Assembly: GCA_905221605.1 (NCBI GenBank)
Contig: CAJNDS010002156.1
Location: forward strand, 221,001 to 285,000
Source: Symbiodinium natans
Taxonomy: Eukaryota; Sar; Dinophyceae; Suessiales; Symbiodiniaceae
Length of the DNA: 64,000 bases
Direction: 5' to 3'
In this document: in pieces, positions 20,701-26,611 of the stretch
Numbering within the stretch: position 1 is the first letter of the stretch
Layout: each line of letters opens with the position of its first letter
Position numbers and translations under genes: made by a program
The notes under the pieces: generated by a model
Database searches by the model: none
What the model was told of the DNA's origin: nothing
The model's input: only the letters and a program-made list of their open reading frames with translations

Positions 20701-21494
20701 CCTTCTCCTTCTTTTTGGTCAGTCTCCTCGCCAGAAATCTGTACTGCTCCTTCCGGCGCCGTCTCCTGTCCAGCCACTTCTTGCCCAGGAAGAACTTGAG
20801 CGCTTTCAGAGACATTCACCTGTCCAGCAACACCTTGCCCAGGTAAAACCTCATCCGTGGAGCCCACCGCCAGCGAACCAACCATAACTGAACCATCCCT
20901 TGCTCTTTTTTGAGACCGTTCAGCTCGACGAGAAGGTTGTGGTAGCGAAAAAACTTGTGAAGTCACTTCTTGGCGGGTCTCCCCCCGCGACGCTTTGTCG
21001 CGCCCTTCGCCAAGGTGAACCGATTTTTTCGGCCCGTCATTGGAGCCTGAAGAACCACTTTGCGGAACATTGCCACGATTCGCAGTTCTCTGTGAATCCC
21101 TTTCTTGCAAAAAGATTTCCTTCAGGCGTTGTACGGCATTGGTCTCCTCTTCGCTTGAATCGCTTGAGGAAGCGGCATACGAGACCAAAGCCTCCGCCTG
21201 TTCATCATCATCCACCACATCTGCCCACGCTCTGCTGAACCGATACGACAACCCACCACGAGGCTTCAGTTCCAGTGGCTTCGGCTTTTCCACCACTTCC
21301 GCCGGTTGCACTCGTCGTTGTGACCGAGAGCGTGGCACCTGTCGCACCTGTTTTTGTCCAGCAAGGGCCTTCCCCTTCTCACAGGGTTTGATCTTGACCG
21401 ATACTTTTTTGTTGGTGGATTCACCGGCGGCATTCCAACTCCCACCAACCGCAGCTTCTGTACGCACAACGGAGACCTCTGCGCAAGCGTCCAA
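17748..21494 (-). CDS. Retroelement ORF4 (large protein with CCCH triplet)
   Basis: 1248-codon frame opening at a TTG just after an in-frame stop; it overlaps the last 229 bases of ORF3 and is probably its continuation after a frameshift. N-terminal 200 residues are basic then acidic. LPGQ-VAGQ repeats lie near 217-245. A conserved-looking globular part spans about 350-550. Three CCCH fingers lie in tandem at 837-857, 869-888 and 895-914 (bases 18753-18986). The C-terminus is Lys-rich with KKKVKKKRK, a likely nuclear localisation signal. No polymerase, integrase or protease motif is present. The 370 bases between the stop and the 3' LTR are non-coding. Confidence 0.6.
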   Translation of the reverse strand: MDACAEVSVVRTEAAVGGSWNAAGESTNKKVSVKIKPCEKGKALAGQKQVRQVPRSRSQRRVQPAEVVEKPKPLELKPRGGLSYRFSRAWADVVDDDEQAEALVSYAASSSDSSEEETNAVQRLKEIFLQERDSQRTANRGNVPQSGSSGSNDGPKKSVHLGEGRDKASRGETRQEVTSQVFSLPQPSRRAERSQKRARDGSVMVGSLAVGSTDEVLPGQGVAGQVNVSESAQVLPGQEVAGQETAPEGAVQISGEETDQKEGEGGSNDLRGDDAKILDGGPVRSDLQQLLVKGLLTRIYWKVAVGKLPVGQRDCQKGSNKMDRNLVISMSSEGASEQDENLALEDDADQSMGDGAMVVLVYDPRTLIQSPTTDWVMRRGLTDRSVWPAMAYMAQRICAEMVQVDEMNAQLGTGALLFQRRDQGHYTDLHHSFHDNPCLPAVGNYPLSVMGALLSPGLEGEFKNTDKFGTAMEAIAYDWSRSPGMEVHIELMARVAKMVHPFLNLGAQGSVMVSEFLWQRGRARLMEFLQAATCADQLEALWRRMDDDADEEVDPSTAVLEVLGPEGAVLDQGNNESLIPIEDAGGETSGDTGGDGKAPEVSPEEETSSGSSRLADTRIFLWSVYSRVASNFSMQDRTTGKIFDSTKGYPGEGPNNDDNPSSKGNLPWISEDYLDEVVSKKMERSSDMDGFVPGSEGPLEKVEVENATASKILMALWKKGHRVGYRRLCRLNASGCKVGAMKRPIKRVQKIGTRQAFMKMFNVFGSSQHGSGVGGKPIMKVVGPRPGFPAVLQAPNTDSTSGEGSSPQVHGNVHVEHNRPMDRYEAERLEKRKKGFCYWFGKGKDRCKFGDDCKFIHSEDDVVLHSYWCKYYVAGRECFAGKDCGFSHDATGVRCVQFARSGKCRFGDRCVFEHGVPLEEQRPRSPRTPPRDGPRRKSGANGGEKEISPEQFDDDEEDFMVYDEETKMTELLMEAISFLSGGKPDLARAEADPLFKLLKFTGDADQMDQVWVSWTTEMLTVLELLEVVKSYEVSLAEVEEWVNDLRIWYERANLGEEKDPKRGKKRSLERESSKDIPAEKGVVETSETEVAVEEEKKKVKKKRKAAAIEDPYTLMVPKPKKMPTIIEKGGSTSNVVASAVEKSSKTRTKSNVGGKTKKREKSQSPKKEEVVMVQDPEEKDRPSDADAPGSATANAELGQSCQAIEDAKREGLVSSIQRGVQDPVLTVSDLEYILLQLHLKIANNRKKK

Positions 21495-23350
21495 CCATCA
21501 CGGTACCTGACCTTATCAAAAAGCTCCCGATAGGAGCCTCTCGGCATAGTTTTTGCACCGGAGTCTTCAGCTTCACGCACCTGAGTGAGGGTTCGCACCG
21601 CCGCTCTTCCAGTCCCTTTGTTCCCAGAAGATTGTTGTACCCGTACAGATGCATCAGAAGGAACTGCCTTTTCCGGTCCTCCCGGGCGATATCGGACATC
21701 ACCAACCAATTGCAGAATTTTGCATGCGGTCACTTTGTTGATCCCTTTGTCAACCAAATCTTCCACAAAGATGAACTCTTGCAAGTCCGACACATTGGTC
21801 ACACCAAGCGTAATCATCACCTCACTTACATGAGGGGTATACACCCACAGGTGTGCGTTGCGAGCCATCCAATTTTCAATTGGCTCCTCCGGATTTTGAA
21901 GCTGAGTACCAGTGGATGCAGCCACCGAATTCTTTTGTTCATCAGCTTCTGCTTCATCCAGAGTACCTTTTTCACCATCTTTTTGTGACACATTGGTCAT
22001 TTGCAGTGCTTTTGGTGCCGAGGATGAGGAAGATTCAGCTCCCCCACTTGCAGGTGGCTGAAACGTGCTTCTATCCGTAATCTCCCATCCTCTCTCTTTT
22101 TCAAACCGGACCTGATTGGCCACCTGTACCAAGTGTTTCAGGAGCGACAGCCGCTCCTCTGACATCTCGTCATGGGAGTACTTGCAGAAATTTAACCCTT
22201 TCCGGCAACGTCCTCGGAGGTAATAATCGAAACAGCAATTGTGGAACCCTGCGTCCCTTAGTGACTTCCTGGAAGCATTGTCCCAAGATTTGCCGGGCTC
22301 CCAAGTCCCTTCCAATGCTATGTCATCGTTGTGAAGGTACCTGCATGCAGTCCCATATTTACAACCACCTTGATTGTAATACAGACACAGCCGACCTTTT
22401 GGCTCACCCGACGTAGGCTCACCCTTTGATGCACCTTTGCCAAAATTGTACTTGGCCCGGAAGGCTAAATCCTCCCGCTCCTGCTGTGCCTCATCCACTG
22501 TACCTTCCTCTGTGGGAGGGTCACCGATGTTCCCATCCTCATCATCAGCTTCTTGGCTATTCTTTGGATCAGTTGACCCTCCTCCTGGCCAACCTTCACC
22601 ATAACGACGATGCTCATAGGAACACTCATCACCATTGCGACACCTTCCCCGATTGAAGAACTTGCACAGCTTGCTGTAACCAGGTGACAACACAGTCTTT
22701 GGTGTCATGTAAGCCTTTTTGTACTGGTCAGGGTCCATGTAGGCTTCCATTGGCTTGTTCTCCCTTTTGCTCATGGATTGCACTGCACCATCAAGCTCCT
22801 GCAAAAATAGCTTGGTGTCCAACCAAAGCGCGTTCCAAAACTCATCTTCCCCTTGATTCAGCACCGTTGCCACCGCTTCACCCACAACTGGTCGAGAAAA
22901 TCTCCTTTTTTTGCACGCCAGTTCGAAAAGCGCGTTGTGGTACTGTTTTCGGGAAAAAGTGGTTAACTTCCCCAAGCCTGTGCTTTCTGTACCATCAGGC
23001 TTCCAACCATCATTTTGCAAGATGCCATACGCGCGCCGAGCTTCCGCATTGAGGAATGCCTGATCTGCAACACACTCCTGTAAATTTTCCATCGGGCGAC
23101 CCAACAGGATCCCTGTAATTTTGCCAACATAGGCTTCCTCTTCGTTTCCATTCTCCAGAAGAGCTTTGTAGATCTTTTCTCCATAAAGTTGTCTTTCTTC
23201 TCGTTCTTCAGAGGATAACTCCTGTACCACAAGCTCCTCATCGGATTGCTCTTCCTCCTGTTTCCAGTCCCATTGACCGTTGGAATCTCGGTACCATTGA
23301 CCACATACCATGAATTCGTCCACCACGTACTCCAGCCGCTGGGTTTCCAC
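21266..23350 (-). CDS. Retroelement ORF3 (three CCCH zinc fingers, SAM-like segment)
   Basis: 694-codon frame opening at a GTG, so it is a continuation of ORF2 and not an independent start. CCCH fingers: residues 229-247 (C-x7-C-x5-C-x3-H), 322-340 (same spacing) and about 373-393 (C-x8-C-x6-C-x3-H). Residues about 503-549 resemble a SAM helical domain. Near the end, CDRCHALGHNDEC (669-681) resembles a retroviral zinc knuckle but has one residue too few before the last Cys. It also lies where the ORF4 frame already looks coding, so it may be chance. CCCH fingers usually bind single-stranded RNA, which suits a Gag-like role. Confidence 0.6.
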   Translation of the reverse strand: METQRLEYVVDEFMVCGQWYRDSNGQWDWKQEEEQSDEELVVQELSSEEREERQLYGEKIYKALLENGNEEEAYVGKITGILLGRPMENLQECVADQAFLNAEARRAYGILQNDGWKPDGTESTGLGKLTTFSRKQYHNALFELACKKRRFSRPVVGEAVATVLNQGEDEFWNALWLDTKLFLQELDGAVQSMSKRENKPMEAYMDPDQYKKAYMTPKTVLSPGYSKLCKFFNRGRCRNGDECSYEHRRYGEGWPGGGSTDPKNSQEADDEDGNIGDPPTEEGTVDEAQQEREDLAFRAKYNFGKGASKGEPTSGEPKGRLCLYYNQGGCKYGTACRYLHNDDIALEGTWEPGKSWDNASRKSLRDAGFHNCCFDYYLRGRCRKGLNFCKYSHDEMSEERLSLLKHLVQVANQVRFEKERGWEITDRSTFQPPASGGAESSSSSAPKALQMTNVSQKDGEKGTLDEAEADEQKNSVAASTGTQLQNPEEPIENWMARNAHLWVYTPHVSEVMITLGVTNVSDLQEFIFVEDLVDKGINKVTACKILQLVGDVRYRPGGPEKAVPSDASVRVQQSSGNKGTGRAAVRTLTQVREAEDSGAKTMPRGSYRELFDKVRYRDGWTLAQRSPLCVQKLRLVGVGMPPVNPPTKKYRSRSNPVRRGRPLLDKNRCDRCHALGHNDECNRRKWWKSRSHWN

Positions 23351-24546
23351 TTCCGCAGCGTTGAGGAAGAGTCCTCCACGTCCTCTTCCAAAACCAGAAA
23401 GGTGTCCAAGATTATGGTACCATCATCTTCCACTAGTTTCACTGTTCCATTGACAGTATCACCAAATCTGAAATGACACGTATTGTTCCCTTCTGCAGGA
23501 ATCAATACATTCAAATCACCAAGGTCCAAAAAGGCTCCATACCCATTGATGCAGCGCACTAGACCCATGATCTCATCTCCCTCTTGATAGCAATGTGTCC
23601 CAGGTGATTCCAAGGCTCCCGCTCGGGGCACTTTCTTTGCGTGCTCTTCAGAAACCACCTCTGTATCATCGGCTCCTGGCGCATCCTTTGTTTTCACCTT
23701 TGAGTCACACTGCTCGTCCTGCTCCACGAGTCCCACAAGCTCATCTTTTTTGTGCTCCTGGACTTCAGGACCTCCCTTTTTCTCCGCCAAAGGCTTTGCC
23801 TCATTTGCTGTAATTCGCTCGGTGTCGACTTCCGGCGAACTTCCAGACGGCAACACTTCTCCCTTCATGGGAGTGGACCCATCATTGGAGTCCTTTGTCA
23901 CACCTTCTGCAGCAGGCAAATCTTCCTCCACTGCAGGGCAATTGAGTCGATCATCCACGGCAGGCACGCTTTCTTCCACCGCAGGCTCCTTTGGTTCCAT
24001 GGCTTCCAAAGGAGAATTTCCACCATCGTTGACCACAGCTGCCTCATTGGCTCCGGTGTAGCCCTTGTCATTTCGTTCCTCGCGGCTAACTTCAGGTTGC
24101 ACCAGTGCGTCCACCTGTGAACCTCCATCATCAGCTGCTGCGGAGACCTGCGCCCCATTGTTGCAGTCGCCCGTGGAACGTAACACCATATGCACCTCAA
24201 CCCGTGCTTCCTTCGCACTCCAGGTAATATCTGGCGCATCGACCCGCGCATCATTGGCGCTCCAGGCCTCATTTTTCAGATCTTCTGTGTCTCCAGCTAT
24301 TCCAGAAGCTTCTTTTTCCCTTTGAATGGCAGGAACCTTGGCACCAAACGAAGAGACCTCCTCAGTCGCAACACACGACCTTTTCCCTCCGTCTTCCAAA
24401 TCTCCAGGACCACATTCCTGAACGACAGGTACCACATCCACCACTCGCTCTTCTGCAGCCGACACAGTTCCGATCTCCACATTGGGAATCTTTTCTTCTG
24501 GACCTACCGATTCCACCGCTGCCACACCCTCAGAAAGTGCTCCCAT
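22963..24546 (-). CDS. Retroelement ORF2 (acidic repeat region plus S1-like fold)
   Basis: 527-codon frame overlapping the end of ORF1. Residues 1-310 are acidic, rich in E, V and A with loose repeats (WSANDAR, WSAKEAR), and look disordered. Residues about 322-382 match an S1/OB-type RNA-binding domain: EGDEIMGLV, then GYGAFLDLG, then FGDTVNGTV and DGTIILDT. After about residue 398 the frame turns into W/K-rich nonsense while the neighbouring frame (ORF3) begins sensible sequence. A frameshift therefore lies near 23350. I regard the true product as continuing into ORF3. Confidence 0.55.
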   Translation of the reverse strand: MGALSEGVAAVESVGPEEKIPNVEIGTVSAAEERVVDVVPVVQECGPGDLEDGGKRSCVATEEVSSFGAKVPAIQREKEASGIAGDTEDLKNEAWSANDARVDAPDITWSAKEARVEVHMVLRSTGDCNNGAQVSAAADDGGSQVDALVQPEVSREERNDKGYTGANEAAVVNDGGNSPLEAMEPKEPAVEESVPAVDDRLNCPAVEEDLPAAEGVTKDSNDGSTPMKGEVLPSGSSPEVDTERITANEAKPLAEKKGGPEVQEHKKDELVGLVEQDEQCDSKVKTKDAPGADDTEVVSEEHAKKVPRAGALESPGTHCYQEGDEIMGLVRCINGYGAFLDLGDLNVLIPAEGNNTCHFRFGDTVNGTVKLVEDDGTIILDTFLVLEEDVEDSSSTLRKWKPSGWSTWWTNSWYVVNGTEIPTVNGTGNRRKSNPMRSLWYRSYPLKNEKKDNFMEKRSTKLFWRMETKRKPMLAKLQGSCWVARWKIYRSVLQIRHSSMRKLGARMASCKMMVGSLMVQKAQAWGS

Positions 24547-25687
24547 TCCTTCCCGATCCAGATGTTGAGCTCCAGTTCTGTCTCGGTTTCCAGCTCCCTA
24601 CCTGCAGAAAGTGCTCCCATTCCTTCCCGATCCAGATGTTGAGCTCCAGCGATGTCTGTCGGTTTCCAGGAATCTCCTCCTCATCAGGAGAACCCGAGGT
24701 CGGGGCGTCACCACCAGCCCTAGGACCGCTATCCCTGATAGTAGAGGAAAAATCTTTTTCACCTAAACTATTTACACTACCCTGGAATGCCCTCGTAGAC
24801 TCAGTCTTCGGAGTAGAGGATGAAGAATCCAGTGCCGCCTCCATTTCCAGCTCATTGCCCGAAGGAGACCCAACCACCTCGTCACTCTTCATCTTTTCAC
24901 CTACCACCGGCAATGTCCACTTGCTTTCCTGCGTATCCAGGCAGTAATAATATTGTCTCCCATCTTCATGGAGGTGCCATTCCCACGTTGTCCCATCGCA
25001 CGCTTTGATCAGATGCTCGTCTTTCCGAAAACCATCCCTTTCAGAGACCTGTCGCATCTCGTCCTCTTCTTCGGACAACTGTCGCAACCTCTCAGCCTCC
25101 ATCTGTAGGATCTCCTCCTCCCCCATGGCGTATCCAGCAGCAGGTGCAGCTTCAAAGCTGTCCGCACCCTTCTGTTCATGACCGCTTCCACCACCTTGGG
25201 AGCTCGAAGATGGATCCCTTTTGATCTTGTTCAGAGGCCTCCTGGCCGCTTGCAGCACTTCTCCAATCAGATCGGTCTGAGACTCTTGGTCTACCATTCG
25301 ACCCGAAGTCGAAGACGACGGCTGATACCCGTGTTTGTGCAACACTCGTAAAACAGTCACCTCCATTTCACGATCTATACCACCAGTCGCGTCCCAGTTC
25401 CTTTTCTCACCAGGCTTTGGCGATACAGAGACAGCACGTCCTTCAGCTTCAGCATTGCTAACCATATCCACATTGGGATTCATACCCACATTGGGGCTTT
25501 CTGCAACCAAGACCTCTTCCAGATGTTCTTCAGCGCCGGGAATCACCTCTTCCAACACCGATCTTTCACCCAGAGACTCAGCTGCACCATTTCCAGCTCC
25601 ACCATTTTGTCCACCATCCGAGGCAGGTTGGAGCCATCGCTTCGGAGAAGGCATTGCTTCTTGATCCCAAAAACCTTGAAAGAACAC
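24530..25687 (-). CDS. Retroelement ORF1 (WW-domain protein, Gag-position)
   Basis: First interior frame after the primer site, 385 codons from the preceding stop; the first ATG is codon 12 (25654). Residues about 234-260 form a WW domain: TWEW, a DGRQYYY core, then SKWTLP. WW domains bind proline-rich peptides. The rest is acidic, serine-rich and probably disordered, with a coiled-coil-like stretch around residues 187-215. The frame ends in a tandem duplication (24531-24668). Skipping one 76-base repeat unit, counted from the shared GGAAACCG of each copy, would put this frame in register with ORF2. ORF1 and ORF2 were therefore probably one reading frame. Function as a structural or RNA-binding protein is inference from its position. 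Confidence 0.6.
   Translation of the reverse strand: MFFQGFWDQEAMPSPKRWLQPASDGGQNGGAGNGAAESLGERSVLEEVIPGAEEHLEEVLVAESPNVGMNPNVDMVSNAEAEGRAVSVSPKPGEKRNWDATGGIDREMEVTVLRVLHKHGYQPSSSTSGRMVDQESQTDLIGEVLQAARRPLNKIKRDPSSSSQGGGSGHEQKGADSFEAAPAAGYAMGEEEILQMEAERLRQLSEEEDEMRQVSERDGFRKDEHLIKACDGTTWEWHLHEDGRQYYYCLDTQESKWTLPVVGEKMKSDEVVGSPSGNELEMEAALDSSSSTPKTESTRAFQGSVNSLGEKDFSSTIRDSGPRAGGDAPTSGSPDEEEIPGNRQTSLELNIWIGKEWEHFLQVGSWKPRQNWSSTSGSGRNGSTF
24531..24668. repeat. Tandem duplication inside retroelement ORF1/ORF2 junction
   Basis: A block of about 62 bases (24531-24592) recurs at 24605-24668, offset 74-76 bases. The copies differ at a few positions including a 2-base indel. The duplication shifts the reading frame and splits ORF1 from ORF2. 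Confidence 0.8.
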
Positions 25688-25709
25688 TTAACCGCAGGGA
25701 ACCTAATTT

Positions 25710-25721
25710 GGGCTCATAACC
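25710..25721 (-). promoter_or_regulatory. Primer-binding site of half-tRNA (iMet anticodon-arm) type
   Basis: Directly abutting the 5' LTR, the minus strand reads GGTTATGAGCCC. This is complementary to the anticodon arm of initiator methionine tRNA (GGGCTCATAACC), not to a tRNA 3' end. Drosophila copia and yeast Ty5 are known to prime from such an internal tRNA fragment. This places the element with Ty1/copia-like machinery. Confidence 0.8.
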
Positions 25722-26008
25722 TACGGGGCGACAACCAAGGAAGGAAATCAACTCCCCTAATCGCCCTGAACTTATATTTCCCAGATCGAACCAAGAAACA
25801 ACCAAGAACACGGATAAGAGCAACCCAGGGGGAAAGGAAAGGGGGAAGGAATCCACACCCTTACCAAACCCTAAGAACCCAGGCACTACTTTTTGAACTT
25901 GTGGCTTTCTGTTCAAGCCCATCTTGAGCCAAACATGGTTTACGGGTTCATTAACCCTTTCAACTTCCAACACTAACTCCTTTCTACAATACCAATTGCA
26001 GCTCCGCA
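25722..26008 (-). repeat. 5' LTR (287 bp) of the retroelement
   Basis: Begins TGCGGAGCTG on the minus strand at 26008 and ends GCCCCGTA at 25722. It contains a spliced-leader-like string 63 bases from its start. It is identical to the other LTR except for one C/G difference seven bases from its 3' end. An open frame runs through it into the interior, but I treat that as incidental. Confidence 0.92.
25923..25945 (-). promoter_or_regulatory. Spliced-leader-like sequence in 5' LTR
   Basis: On the minus strand this 23-base stretch starts CCGTAAACCATG and ends TTTGGCTCAAG. It aligns to the dinoflagellate spliced leader with one substituted position and two inserted bases. An ATG follows directly. 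It lies 63 bases inside the LTR, where transcription might begin. It may be a captured leader or a mimic. Confidence 0.7.
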
Positions 26009-26013
26009 TAGGG
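26009..26013. repeat. Target-site duplication TAGGG (right)
   Basis: Right partner of the TAGGG at 17086-17090; the array then continues as TTTAGGG units to about 26075. Confidence 0.7.
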
Positions 26014-26075
26014 TTTAGGGTTTAGGGTTTAGGGTTTAGGGTTTAGGGTGTAGGGTGTAGGGTGTAGGGTTTAGG
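26009..26075 (+). repeat. TTTAGGG array, right of the retroelement
   Basis: Continuation of the split target array, with a run of three GTGTAGG variants. Confidence 0.92.
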
Positions 26076-26456
26076 GGGCTGTTTGCTTGATGAGCCTAAA
26101 CTCTGCTGCACTGACTGCAAAACCTCAAAGAGCAGCAAGCAAGAAGAAATCTTGAACTGATCGGACAAGCAGGCTATATTAACGGGATCCGCAAGATTTT
26201 GAAAAGCTTCTCTCACCACGGTTCGGAAGGATTCGGAAGAATCGAACTTTCAGAGTTGCCTCATGTTCCACTTCCAGGGCCGCAGTTCAGCAACCCGGAA
26301 TCCACCACAACACCCTAACATCTTAGGGTTTAGGGTTCAGGGTTCAGGGTGTAAGGTTTAGGGTTAATCCACCCCTTCTTGCATGAAACCTGCACAAACA
26401 TCAAGACCCAACATTGGCCATCGAATCTGAACTGGACAAGAGTCCCAATTACAAAT

Positions 26457-26553
26457 TGGGATGTTCCCCCTTTTGTTCTAACCGTCCTCAATAGGGATCA
26501 TAACAGGGGGTACGATAATCCCTATTAAGGACTGTTCGGATAAGGGGGAACCC
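26457..26553. mobile_element. MITE-like family B, copy 1
   Basis: Hairpin with arms GGGATGTTCCCCC and GGGGGAAC plus internal AATAGGGAT / ATCCCTATT arms. Confidence 0.7.
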
Positions 26554-26602
26554 TAAACCCTAAACCCTAAACCCTAAACCCTAAACCTAAACCCTAAACC
26601 CC
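26550..26602 (-). repeat. CCCTAAA array
   Basis: Seven units, one shortened, on the 3' side of the terminal exon 26612-26677. Confidence 0.9.
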
Positions 26603-26611
26603 CTTCAAACT

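Larger units (their letters stand above)
17091..26008 (-). mobile_element. LTR retrotransposon, pol-less, inserted in telomere repeat
   Basis: Two direct repeats of 287 bp (17091-17377 and 25722-26008) flank an 8.3-kb interior and differ at one base. The element is flanked by TAGGG on both sides (17086-17090, 26009-26013), a 5-bp target duplication inside a TTTAGGG array. On the minus strand it reads 5' LTR, half-tRNA-type primer site, four long ORFs, polypurine tract, 3' LTR. LTR ends form an imperfect inverted repeat (TGCGGAG against TACGGGG on plus). I find no reverse transcriptase, RNase H, integrase or protease motif in any ORF, so this copy must rely on enzymes from elsewhere. The interior codes for WW, S1-like and CCCH zinc-finger protein. 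It resembles LARD-type non-autonomous elements in plan; the near-identical LTRs indicate recent insertion. Confidence 0.9.

Noticed and set aside
21306-21346. Zinc knuckle at the end of retroelement ORF3 as proof of Gag
   Set aside because: Spacing is C-x2-C-x4-H-x3-C, one residue short, and the overlapping ORF4 frame is the more likely coding frame there.
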